Shown: positions 38,031 through 46,403 of the stretch, piece after piece | Numbering within the stretch: position 1 is the stretch's first letter | Layout of the letters: every line of letters begins with the position of its first letter | Assembly (NCBI GenBank): GCA_913060695.1 | Contig: CAJXUA010000004.1 | Coordinates: 1 to 64,000, forward strand | Source of the DNA: an uncultured Gammaproteobacteria bacterium | Lineage (GTDB): Bacteria > Pseudomonadota > Gammaproteobacteria > Pseudomonadales > Pseudohongiellaceae | Direction: 5' to 3' | DNA length: 64,000 bases | The notes under the pieces: generated by a model | Databases searched by the model: none | Told to the model about the DNA's origin: nothing | Seen by the model: only the letters and a program-made list of their open reading frames with translations | Translations under genes and position numbers: made by a program

Positions 38031-38098
38031 TTTTTGATCATAATGCTGATTTTTGGCAAGAACATTAATATTGTCAGTTGTAAATTTTGGAGAAACCC

Positions 38099-39856
38099 AT
38101 GTTCACGAAGCTCAAGAACAAGAATTATCGGCAGTGGCAACTTGCCCTCGCGGCACTAGTTTGTGCCGCGCTAACAACGCCTTTGCACGCCGCGGAGCGT
38201 GTTGGGGATTTCTCTCTTCTCGATCAGAATGGCAAATTTCACCACATGGCATGGTATGACGACCACAAGGCCATCGCCTTCCTGGTGCAAGTCAATGGCA
38301 GTGCGGCGACACGTACCGCAGCCGCTGAATATGAGCGTCTACAAGCCGAATTCGATGCTCAGGGCATCGAGTTCATGATGATCAACCCTCTGGGGCAGGC
38401 GCGAGATTTGGTTCAGGCCGAGGTCGCTACTCTGGGTACAACTCTTCCTGTGCTAATCGATGACGCGCAAATAGTGTCTCAGGCGATGGGTGTTCAGCGC
38501 AGTGGCGAGACATTCCTTTTCGATCCACGCACCTTTGAGGTGATTTACCGCGGCCCGGTTGCAGGTCTGCAAAGTGCACTTGGGGAAGTGGCCGCAGGGC
38601 AAGCGATCAGCGCGCCTATGCTAGCGATGACGGGCACCGATGTTGATTATCAGTCGAGTCAGCAGATAGCACAGCACGGTGTCTCTTATAGTGAAGACGT
38701 TGCCCCAATTATTGAGCAAAATTGCGCCAGCTGTCACCGAGTGGGTGGCATAGCGCCATTTGCGATGGATAGCCATGCAATGCTGCAGGGTTGGTCTCCC
38801 ATGATTCGCGAAGTCTTAATGACTAAGCGTATGCCACCAGGCCAGCTCGATCCTCACGTTGGTAATTTCTCCAACGACTATAATTTGGCTGTTGCAGACC
38901 AGCAGAAGCTTATCCAATGGATTGAGGCTGGCTCTGTAAAAGACGGCAGTGTTGACCCGCTGGCAGAACTGACCTGGCCTGAGTCGAAGTGGGCTTTCGG
39001 TGAGCCAGACTTGATCGTTAAGCTGCCGCCTCAGAATATTCCCGCTACAGGCATACTCGAGTATAGGACAGTGATTGTGCCGTTCGAGGGCTTGGACAGA
39101 GACCGTTGGGTACGTGCTAGTGAGTATCTTGCTGGCGACAGACAAGTTCTGCACCACACACTCAATGCCGTAATGCAGCCAGGCGAGACTCGTCCTCGTG
39201 GCTTCTTAGGCGAAGTCGACCCCAACGCAGCCTATATAACGCCCTATATTCCTGGTGCGGAGCCCCATATCGAGAAGCCCAATACCGGTGGCTTGCTCAA
39301 GGCAGGGTCTAAACTTGCTTTGCAATTGCACTACACGACTATGGGCAAAGAGACTGTAGATGCCAGCGAAATCGGGATCTGGTTCTACCCTGATGACCAG
39401 ATTCCTCAGGAGCGTCTATCCAGCGAGTGTGCCTGCATATTCCCAGATAAGTGGACCAATATTCCCGCTTACGATCCAGATTTCGAGCAGCAGCAGAGCA
39501 TCACTATTGAAGCCGACGCCTATTTGCAGAGCTTCATTCCGCATATGCACTTCCGCGGCAAGAGCATGAGTTTCGCCGCCCACTTTCCCAATGGAGAGGT
39601 GGAGCAGCTCATCAATATCGCCAACTACAACTACAATTGGCAGATCGACTATAAGCTCGAGGAGCCAGTGTTCGTGCCTGCAGGAACGAAGATCGTAGTG
39701 ACCGCGGCTTACGATAACTCTAGTCAGAACAAGGCTAACCCTGATCCTGCGCGCACAGTGCCGTGGGGCGATCAGAGTTGGGATGAGATGTTCTTCGGTC
39801 AAGTGTATTGGAAGTATGTTGATCAGAGCGCATTCGTGAGCTCATTAGCACAATGA
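38099..39856 (+). CDS. Redoxin-cytochrome c-copper monooxygenase-like protein, ligand-complete copy
   Basis: A 585-residue exported protein with the signal peptide ending near residue 32. A thioredoxin-like domain (about 35-165) lacks the CxxC and reads QVNGSAAT there. The haem c site CASCH is at 209-213, followed by KRMPPGQ with Met245 as a possible axial ligand. The C-terminal half resembles copper type II monooxygenases: HH at 352-353, LH at 411, HMH at 482-484 (PHMHFRGKSM), and Met564 in WDEMFFG. Those match the two-site His and His/Met ligand pattern of peptidylglycine monooxygenase. The substrate is unknown. I use the ATG at 38099, seven bases after a GGAG site. Confidence 0.82.
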   Translation: MFTKLKNKNYRQWQLALAALVCAALTTPLHAAERVGDFSLLDQNGKFHHMAWYDDHKAIAFLVQVNGSAATRTAAAEYERLQAEFDAQGIEFMMINPLGQARDLVQAEVATLGTTLPVLIDDAQIVSQAMGVQRSGETFLFDPRTFEVIYRGPVAGLQSALGEVAAGQAISAPMLAMTGTDVDYQSSQQIAQHGVSYSEDVAPIIEQNCASCHRVGGIAPFAMDSHAMLQGWSPMIREVLMTKRMPPGQLDPHVGNFSNDYNLAVADQQKLIQWIEAGSVKDGSVDPLAELTWPESKWAFGEPDLIVKLPPQNIPATGILEYRTVIVPFEGLDRDRWVRASEYLAGDRQVLHHTLNAVMQPGETRPRGFLGEVDPNAAYITPYIPGAEPHIEKPNTGGLLKAGSKLALQLHYTTMGKETVDASEIGIWFYPDDQIPQERLSSECACIFPDKWTNIPAYDPDFEQQQSITIEADAYLQSFIPHMHFRGKSMSFAAHFPNGEVEQLINIANYNYNWQIDYKLEEPVFVPAGTKIVVTAAYDNSSQNKANPDPARTVPWGDQSWDEMFFGQVYWKYVDQSAFVSSLAQ

Positions 39857-39896
39857 TTTAGACCACAGGGAGAAAGGGGGGGAACGGACGCAACAA

Positions 39897-39931
39897 AAAA
39901 GGGAAAGAGGCTGGAAGCTTCTTTCCCTTTT
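39897..39931. terminator. Bidirectional terminator between convergent genes
   Basis: A perfect 12-bp stem, AAAAGGGAAAGA at 39897-39908 with TCTTTCCCTTTT at 39920-39931, ends in T-runs on both strands. It separates the copper monooxygenase-like gene from the exported FAH-fold gene. Confidence 0.92.
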
Positions 39932-39977
39932 CCTTTTCTAGCGGCAGTGTTCTTGCTGCAGCTACTTACTGCGCTTT

Positions 39978-40802
39978 CTACTTAGCTTTTTCGATCGGTG
40001 TGCGCAGGATGCCAACGCCTTCTACTTCTACTTCGTAGGTGTCGCCGCCCACCATTTCACGCGTACGGCCCATAGTGCCAGACCAGATGATATCGCCTGG
40101 CTCTAGAACGAAATAGTGGGAGATGTAGCTCACCATGTAGTCGAAATTGTAGAGCATGTCAGACGTGTTCTCGCCCTGGCGCACTTCGCCATTCAGGCGG
40201 CCTTCGATCTTCAACTCGTTCGGGTTCAGGCCCGTGACGATTTTCGGTCCTACCGCGTTAAAGGTCTTGCTGCCTTTCGCGCGTGTCCACTGTAGATCCG
40301 CACCTTGCCAATCACGCGCGCTGCCGTCGTTGCCAGCAGTGACGCCGAAGATGTAGTCGCGCGCATCTTCCAATGCAACATTCTCTGCATGCTTGCCGAT
40401 AACTACGATAGCCTCAGCCTCGTAATGGAAATTGTTGGAGTCCGCGGGAATAACCATTGTCTCGCCTGGTCCAATGATGGAGTTGGCGGGAACAATGAAG
40501 AGGCCGGGATATGCTGCTGGCTCACCGGTGAGATGGCTACGGAAGTTCAGGGCTGTCATCACGACCAGCTCTGGGTCGACTGGCGCCTTAAGCATAACGG
40601 CAGACTCCGCCACCGTTTGACCAGTATGAGTGCCGCCAAGATAGGGGGCGTCAGTCAATTGATGGATGGTAGTGCCTTGCAGCTCACCCCAAGAAATCAC
40701 CCCATTTTGCTCGTATCGAACGAATTCAGCGGCTTGGGCCGAAGCTACCATGGCGCCTGAAACTAAAAGACCTGCTACTAACTTATTAAATGAATGCGTC
40801 AC
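39978..40802 (-). CDS. Exported fumarylacetoacetate hydrolase-family protein
   Basis: A 274-residue protein with a signal peptide (1-24, LLVSGAMVASAQA) followed by an FAH-fold domain. Metal ligands appear intact at Glu128, Glu130 and Asp159 (YEAEAIVVIGKH and AGNDGSARDWQ), and a lysine at RAKGSKTF is also kept. The family cleaves carbon-carbon bonds in acylpyruvates and related oxo acids or decarboxylates oxaloacetate, and is normally cytosolic, so export is odd. A GTG start at 40802 has the unusually complete binding site AGGAGGTGAT. An earlier reading would add 19 residues and lacks such a site. Confidence 0.83.
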   Translation of the reverse strand: MTHSFNKLVAGLLVSGAMVASAQAAEFVRYEQNGVISWGELQGTTIHQLTDAPYLGGTHTGQTVAESAVMLKAPVDPELVVMTALNFRSHLTGEPAAYPGLFIVPANSIIGPGETMVIPADSNNFHYEAEAIVVIGKHAENVALEDARDYIFGVTAGNDGSARDWQGADLQWTRAKGSKTFNAVGPKIVTGLNPNELKIEGRLNGEVRQGENTSDMLYNFDYMVSYISHYFVLEPGDIIWSGTMGRTREMVGGDTYEVEVEGVGILRTPIEKAK

Positions 40803-41117
40803 GCAATCACCTCCTCTATGTGGATTTGGGCTACGACAACCCGTCTCTCGCAATGTCACGAAACCGGGAAGGCTTTGCCCTTTCTAATTATATAGCGATT
40901 TGCGGATTGGGCCCGGAAGTGAGTCTCAATACTGCGGGCACTATCGTGAACCTAAATAGAAGTCGAATCAAGCACTGGGAAGAGAACAATGTGCTCGTTG
41001 CGCCCTAGTACAGTTGTTGTATGGGGGTATAGTTTGAGTTTGTAGTAAATGGGCTTATGATTCTTATTCGCTGCACTTCCTTTCCAATGATAAAAAGCTG
41101 AAGTAGGGTGCCTTCAA
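40803..41117. other. 315-base non-coding gap
   Basis: This divergent region must hold the upstream signals of both the FAH-fold gene and the serine hydrolase gene. Apart from the FAH ribosome binding site at 40804-40820 I see no convincing promoter pair, no hairpin and no RNA gene. A 72-codon open frame (40790-41008, plus strand) has no binding site and no family resemblance. Confidence 0.6.
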
Positions 41118-42407
41118 ATGTCGAATACTTCCCGTGTTCATACTCGTATCGCCGTCATATACAGCCTAGTATGTCTGTGTATTATCTCGATAAATCAAAC
41201 TCTTGCGGCTGATGCTTTGCCGCGTGCCATCGCCGAGGATGTGGGCATGTCTACTTCTCGCTTAGCGTTATTAGACACCGTGTTGCGCCAGCATGTGCAA
41301 GATGGCCATGTCGCCGGCCTTGTGGCGGGAGTCGTGCGCCATGGCAAAATTGTTTATCTAGAGAGTATGGGCTGGCAGGATATTGAACAAGCGTCCGCGA
41401 TGCGAGATGACTCGCTCTTTCAGGTCCGCTCAATGACTAAGCCTATCACCTCCCTTGCCGTAATGCAGTTGGTGGAGGCCGGCCTCCTGCGTTTAGACGA
41501 CCCAGTTGCAGCCTATATCCCCAGCTTCGCCGACGTTAAAGTCTTCGAGTCTCCTGATAATCCCGATGACAGTGCGCTGCGCCCGCCATCCCGAGCCATT
41601 AGCATCGAAGATCTGCTGCTCAATGTCGGAGGCATCAGTCACCGGTTTGGGGCTCTATACCGCAGCCGTGGCGTGCGCTCGCGCAGTGATACTCTGGAAC
41701 AATTCGTGGAGAAGGTTGCGGCAGTGCCTCTGATGGGGGATCCGGGGAGTGTGTGGATCTACAGCGAGTCAACGACAATCTTAGGACGCGTAGTTGAAAT
41801 CGTTAGCGGGCAAAAGTTTGATGCCTACTTACTGCAGCATGTGTTCGACCCACTGGGCATGCCCGACACGGGATTCTACGTGCCCGCAGATAAGCTCGAC
41901 AGGCTGGCACGCCTGTATCGGGCTCCGAGCGGCACGGACGGCTTGCTACTTGCCCCCGAGATGTCTGTTCCTATCACGAGCAATCCAGCGCTTCTGGAAG
42001 GGTCCGCTGGTCTGGTCAGCACCGTCCCGGATTATTTGCGTTTTCTACAGAGCTTCATCAATTCTGGAGAGCTCGAGGGGCAGCGTGTGTTAAGCCCTAG
42101 TTTGGTGAAGGAGATGACGCGCAATCACATTGCGGCGCAGTTGCTTCCCATCGGTTTATCGCCGAACAATCCTATGCTCGATCTTGGTTGGGGTTATGGT
42201 TTCTCCGTGGTAATCGACCCAAGTAAGAGTGATTACGCAGTGAATATGGGCGAGTTTGGTTGGAATGGATCACTGGGCACGTTCTCATGGGCAGACCCGC
42301 AAAGCGGCACTATTGCCGTTTTAATGTTGCAGATAGAGCCATCTAACGCTTACAGTCTCTCTGCGCAATTCAAGTCGCTCGTCGCGCAGGCGCTTATCGC
42401 ACCTTAG
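41118..42407 (+). CDS. Exported serine hydrolase (class C beta-lactamase family)
   Basis: A 429-residue protein with a signal peptide (about 1-31, LVCLCIISINQTLAADA). It has the beta-lactamase/esterase/DD-peptidase fold with SMTK at 105-108 (nucleophile Ser105, base Lys108), Tyr215 in IYSEST, and GWNGSLG as the third conserved region. Typical cell-wall peptidases have YxN as the second motif, so esterase activity is as likely as lactamase. It lies 49 bases ahead of an esterase gene, possibly co-transcribed. Confidence 0.85.
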   Translation: MSNTSRVHTRIAVIYSLVCLCIISINQTLAADALPRAIAEDVGMSTSRLALLDTVLRQHVQDGHVAGLVAGVVRHGKIVYLESMGWQDIEQASAMRDDSLFQVRSMTKPITSLAVMQLVEAGLLRLDDPVAAYIPSFADVKVFESPDNPDDSALRPPSRAISIEDLLLNVGGISHRFGALYRSRGVRSRSDTLEQFVEKVAAVPLMGDPGSVWIYSESTTILGRVVEIVSGQKFDAYLLQHVFDPLGMPDTGFYVPADKLDRLARLYRAPSGTDGLLLAPEMSVPITSNPALLEGSAGLVSTVPDYLRFLQSFINSGELEGQRVLSPSLVKEMTRNHIAAQLLPIGLSPNNPMLDLGWGYGFSVVIDPSKSDYAVNMGEFGWNGSLGTFSWADPQSGTIAVLMLQIEPSNAYSLSAQFKSLVAQALIAP

Positions 42408-42456
42408 CGCACAGAATTCATCTTCAGGGCCAGTATTGGCAGTTAAGGACGCCCTC

Positions 42457-43467
42457 ATGAACAATATTAGATTTCCTAGCCGTTTAATAATGGCCTTAGT
42501 AGGCTTGTTGCTGCTGTCGAGCCAAAGCCTGCTTGCGCAGCCGGGCAAGCCCGTGGTGCCGCCTCTGCCTGAAGGGCTCAGGACCATCGAGTTCTCTAGC
42601 CCAGCGGTGCAGCGCACGATGAAATACGACATCGTGCTGCCGCCCGATTATGAGCAGAGTGAAAAGCGCTATCCGGTTATCTATCTGCTCCATGGCTATA
42701 TGCAGAACTACACAGTGTGGGGCCGTAATCTTGGGGCTAGTTTCTATGCGCGCAATCTAGGCGATCTAATTCTCGTTCTTCCCGATGCTGGCAATACCTG
42801 GTTCGTGAACTATGCCGAAAGTGAAAATGGTAAAGATCAATGGGAAGACTATCTTATCGAAGATGTTATCGGGCATGTGGACGCCAATTTTCGCACCATA
42901 AATGAACGCGCTGGACGGGCGCTTGCGGGACTTTCTATGGGTGGTTTCGGGGCATTCTCTTTGGGACTGCGTCACCCGGAAATGTTTATCTCTCTAGGCA
43001 GCACTAGTGGCGCTTTGAATTTTGCGCGGGACCGTGCGGAGGCGATCGGCGAGGGCAAATTACTCGATCGCAATGCGCGCAGTCCCGAGCAGCAGGAGGC
43101 AATTGATCGTGCCGACGAATTCATCTCTAGCATTATCGATATACCAGGTTTTAGCAAGCAAGATGAGCGCACTCCCCAGAGTGTAGATTTCGTCACGCAG
43201 GAGCAGGCATTAGCGTACGATCCGTTCCAGATAATCTTCAAAGTGCAGAAGAGTAATCTCCCGCATTTCTATATCGATGCAGGCACGGAAGATAGTTTAG
43301 TGACAGTGGCTCGTGAGTACATGGGTTTATTATTGATGAATGATGTGCCTTTTGACTTCATGCAGAGTCGCGGCAAACATAATTCTGAGTATTGGCGTCG
43401 CTCTATTGGCCATATGATGACTGTGCAGAACGAGATCATGCAGCGCGCCTTGGGCAACAGACCTTAA
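42457..43467 (+). CDS. Exported esterase (esterase D / S-formylglutathione hydrolase-like)
   Basis: A 336-residue protein with a signal peptide (1-28, ending LLAQPG). The alpha/beta hydrolase has YLLHGYMQNYTVW, nucleophile Ser160 in GLSMGGFGA, an acid in YIDAGTEDSLV, and His in RGKHNSEYW. This fold includes feruloyl esterases and trehalose/antigen 85-like acyltransferases. The ATG at 42457 has AAGGA at eight bases. It ends three bases before modF. Confidence 0.88.
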   Translation: MNNIRFPSRLIMALVGLLLLSSQSLLAQPGKPVVPPLPEGLRTIEFSSPAVQRTMKYDIVLPPDYEQSEKRYPVIYLLHGYMQNYTVWGRNLGASFYARNLGDLILVLPDAGNTWFVNYAESENGKDQWEDYLIEDVIGHVDANFRTINERAGRALAGLSMGGFGAFSLGLRHPEMFISLGSTSGALNFARDRAEAIGEGKLLDRNARSPEQQEAIDRADEFISSIIDIPGFSKQDERTPQSVDFVTQEQALAYDPFQIIFKVQKSNLPHFYIDAGTEDSLVTVAREYMGLLLMNDVPFDFMQSRGKHNSEYWRRSIGHMMTVQNEIMQRALGNRP

Positions 43468-43470
43468 GCG

Positions 43471-44961
43471 ATGGGACGCGTGTTAATTCAGTTGCGAGAC
43501 GCACTGTGTCGCCTAAGCGCCAAGCGCACTCTGCGGGTAGCTCATCTCGATATCATTGCAGGTCAACATCTTTGTGTTTTCGGTGGCAATGGCGCGGGAA
43601 AATCGACACTACTACAGCTCCTTTTGGGAGCGCTTCCTTCGGGTCGAGCACATGTGCAATATGGTCTAGGTTTCGATCCGAACGTCGATTGCCTCGTAGT
43701 GTCTTTCGAGCAGCAACAAGCCCTTTGGGCGATGGACAATCGTCACGACATCAGCGAGTACAGCGAAGACGCGCGCGACCAAGGCACTACGGTGAGGGCA
43801 TGGATACTCGGTAATGCGCAAGCCGATGCACGTTACGAGGCAGTTCTCGTGAGTCTGGGGCTCGAGGAATTGGCGAGCCGCGGCATGCGCTACCTCTCCT
43901 CTGGGCAGTGTCGCAAAGCGATGTTGGCCAAGGCCTTGTACCAACGCCCCCGACTTCTTATCTTAGATGACCCTCTAGGCAGCATAGACCGTGCCGCGCA
44001 GAAGCAGATAAATGCCGCATTACAGCAATGGATGACGCCAGAGAACAGCACGCTGTTATTGTGCCGACGTGCCGTCGATATCCTGCCGGGCATTAGTCAC
44101 TTAGCCCTCATGGATGATATGAGTTTGTTGGCTCAGGGTGAACTCAATGCGATGCGCGAGGATTCCCGCTTCCGCGTGATTACACAGCGTTCAATCACCT
44201 TGCCCAAGACCTTGCCTGCGCCTGTACAGACGCGCCGCTCTCCCGCCTTAGTTCCCGGCCGAACCTTGATCGAGTTGCACGACGTGTTTGCGGCCTATCA
44301 CGGCGAGAGGGTACTAGAGAATCTATCGTGGACGATGCACTTTGGGCAGCACACGCTGGTAGAGGGGCCAAATGGCTGTGGTAAGTCGACACTATTGAGT
44401 CTAATCGATGGAGAGAACCACATGGCCTATGGCCAAGAGGTTTATCTGTTTGGTAAAAAGCGCGGCAGTGGCGAGACTATCTGGGATGTGAAGTCGCACT
44501 TCGGCGTAGTCTCGAATGAGATGCATAATCGCTATGTGAAGGGCTGGCGAGTATTGGAGGTGGTAATCTCCGGTTTCTTCGACTCCGTTGGGCTATACGA
44601 TGAAAGTGGCGCAAGCGAGCGTAGCTGCGCGATGGAATGGTTAAAGGCCCTGAATATCGAGGGGCTTGCGAGGGAATATTACGACAGCATCTCATTCGGT
44701 CAGCAACGCCTAGTATTGCTCGTCAGAGCGATGGTTAAGCATCCCAATATACTGATACTAGACGAACCCTGTGTAGGCCTAGACGACGCTCATCGTGAGG
44801 CTATTCTTGCGCTGGCCGATCTCATCGCAGCCACAACTAGCACTCATATCCTCTATGTTAGCCATACCCAAGGCGAGCGACCGCGCTGCATCAATCAATG
44901 CATCCGCTTTGGCGAAGGGGGTATAGAGATATCCCCATTCGACTCAAGCAGCCTCGCTTAG
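43471..44961 (+). CDS. modF: ModF-like double ABC ATPase
   Basis: A 496-residue protein with two ATP-binding cassettes and no membrane segment. Domain 1 has Walker A GGNGAGKST at 38-46 and LSSGQ at 143. Its Walker B reads LLILDDP, with Asp in place of the usual Glu. Domain 2 has GPNGCGKST at 300-308, SFGQQ at 409, and LILDEP. The phrase RGSGETIWDVKSHFGVVS matches E. coli ModF closely. ModF's partner and exact role in molybdate physiology are unsettled. No modABC genes are nearby. Confidence 0.85.
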   Translation: MGRVLIQLRDALCRLSAKRTLRVAHLDIIAGQHLCVFGGNGAGKSTLLQLLLGALPSGRAHVQYGLGFDPNVDCLVVSFEQQQALWAMDNRHDISEYSEDARDQGTTVRAWILGNAQADARYEAVLVSLGLEELASRGMRYLSSGQCRKAMLAKALYQRPRLLILDDPLGSIDRAAQKQINAALQQWMTPENSTLLLCRRAVDILPGISHLALMDDMSLLAQGELNAMREDSRFRVITQRSITLPKTLPAPVQTRRSPALVPGRTLIELHDVFAAYHGERVLENLSWTMHFGQHTLVEGPNGCGKSTLLSLIDGENHMAYGQEVYLFGKKRGSGETIWDVKSHFGVVSNEMHNRYVKGWRVLEVVISGFFDSVGLYDESGASERSCAMEWLKALNIEGLAREYYDSISFGQQRLVLLVRAMVKHPNILILDEPCVGLDDAHREAILALADLIAATTSTHILYVSHTQGERPRCINQCIRFGEGGIEISPFDSSSLA

Positions 44962-45047
44962 AGCTATTCGGCGGACTTGCCAAGTTTGGGTAATCGCGGT
45001 AATTTGACCGTACAGCCTGACCTTTTTTGGAAGCGAGGAGCCTAATA

Positions 45048-45524
45048 ATGATAAGAACCGCTCGAGATATCCTGCAAGAGAAAAGTGGCCACATGGTCAC
45101 CGTCAGCACCGAAGCCACTGTGTATCAGGCTGTTAAAATCATGAGCCAGAATCGCATAGGCGCGATCGTCGTTGTCGACGAGGGTCGCATCGTTGGAATA
45201 TGGACCGAACGGGACTTAATGTACCGTGTGCTCAACGAAGGCTTTGATCCCAAGACAGAACTCATCAGTGCCAGCATGACCACCAATTTGATCTCCGCAC
45301 ACATGGACGATCAGGCTTTCCAGCTCTACGACAAATTCCTTGGCCGACGCATTCGTCATTTGCTCATCAAAGAGCACGATGAGTATGTGGGTATTCTCTC
45401 TGTAGGCGACGTAATGCGTGCGAATCTTCAGCAGCGCGCAGAAGAGTATAAAGACCTTAACGAGATGGTCAGCCTCGAGTATTACGAGAACTGGAAAGTA
45501 CAACATGATGGGGCGCTGCGCTAA
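45048..45524 (+). CDS. CBS domain pair protein
   Basis: A 158-residue soluble protein with two CBS motifs: TARDILQEKSGHMVTVSTEA to RIVGIWTERDLMYRVL, then SASMTTNLISAHMDD to EYVGILSVGDVMRANL. The C-terminal tail is charged and helical. The ATG at 45048 has a GAGGAG site. It differs strongly from the other CBS gene in the window and its regulatory target is not evident. Confidence 0.88.
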   Translation: MIRTARDILQEKSGHMVTVSTEATVYQAVKIMSQNRIGAIVVVDEGRIVGIWTERDLMYRVLNEGFDPKTELISASMTTNLISAHMDDQAFQLYDKFLGRRIRHLLIKEHDEYVGILSVGDVMRANLQQRAEEYKDLNEMVSLEYYENWKVQHDGALR

Positions 45525-45923
45525 GGCGTGCAGCGCTTGTGCACTCGACAGAAAGCACTTGCCATCAATTTGCGATGCGTGTAGATTCAAAAGCACTCTT
45601 TGGGCCGGCAGTCTTAATAAGAACAAGAAAGAAAAGGCCGTTATCCACTATCTAGCAGCCTCTCCCTGTTCTATTTTTTTCGTAGTCGAATGCCTTTGGT
45701 TTGAGTAAGCAGTACTTTTTCTTGTACCGCGTTTTGCAATTATCTCGCGGTGCGTATTAGGGTGTTTTTTCTGAAACTATTGTCAAACACGAAAAATATT
45801 GGAGTGCTAAATAATTCTGCAGTAGGTGAGAAGTAACGCAACACACTTGTATTAGAATGGCTTGACTTCGAGTAAGGCTGTTCCAGATCCACAATCGAAG
45901 GCGGTCAGTCCAGCACTCCCTGA
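45525..45923. other. 399-base non-coding region before nuoA
   Basis: This stretch is AT-rich in its second half (45640-45860) and should carry the nuo operon promoter. TTGTCA at 45780 and TAGAAT at 45853 are seen, but not with a partner at the right distance, so I mark no promoter. A GTGCA/TGCAC inverted repeat just after the CBS stop lacks a T-run. No tRNA or small gene is visible. Confidence 0.6.
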
Positions 45924-46403
45924 ATGCACATGGGAGCGAAAGGCTTGGAAAGCGCGAATCAAATGTTGGACGCTCTGCGCCCATTTCTGGTTTATTTTGC
46001 CTTGGTAATTCTTGTAGTGATTACCATGCTCTCCTTGTCCTATTTTCTTGGACAAAGAAAATCCAGTCCCGCAAAAGACTATCCCTATGAGTCCGGCATC
46101 GTCTCCGTTGGCAGCGCCCATTTCCGAATTTCCGTGCATTTCTATATCACGGCAATCCTCTTCATTATCTTCGATCTCGAAGTAGTCTTCCTTTTCGCCT
46201 GGGCTGTCGCTGTGCGCGAGAACGGCTGGGCGGGTTTCATCGAAATCTCTGTCTTCATCTCAATTCTGACCGTCGCCTTAGTGTATTTGTGGCGCATCGG
46301 TGCGTTGGACTGGCGTACCCACACGCAGCGGCGTCAACAACGTGCTGTGCAAGGACCCGGCGGTGTCACCAATATTAATGCAGGCCAAGGAGAGAAGACA
46401 TGA
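45924..46403 (+). CDS. nuoA: NADH-quinone oxidoreductase subunit A
   Basis: A membrane subunit of complex I, 159 residues, with three hydrophobic segments. [20 protein letters not shown] is the conserved loop between helices 1 and 2 that reaches the quinone site. The C-terminal WRIGALDW is typical. An ATG at 45924 opens the frame but lacks a clear binding site; an ATG at 45963 with GGAAAG upstream is an alternative. It overlaps nuoB by four bases (ATGA). Confidence 0.95.
   Translation: MHMGAKGLESANQMLDALRPFLVYFALVILVVITMLSLSYFLGQRKSSPAKDYPYESGIVSVGSAHFRISVHFYITAILFIIFDLEVVFLFAWAVAVRENGWAGFIEISVFISILTVALVYLWRIGALDWRTHTQRRQQRAVQGPGGVTNINAGQGEKT

Noticed and set aside
40790-41008. 72-codon plus-strand frame in the FAH-hydrolase gap
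   Set aside because: No binding site and no family resemblance, and it begins inside the FAH-fold gene on the other strand.
45780-45813. Promoter TTGTCA with TAAATA before nuoA
   Set aside because: The spacer would be about 22 bases, too long for sigma-70.
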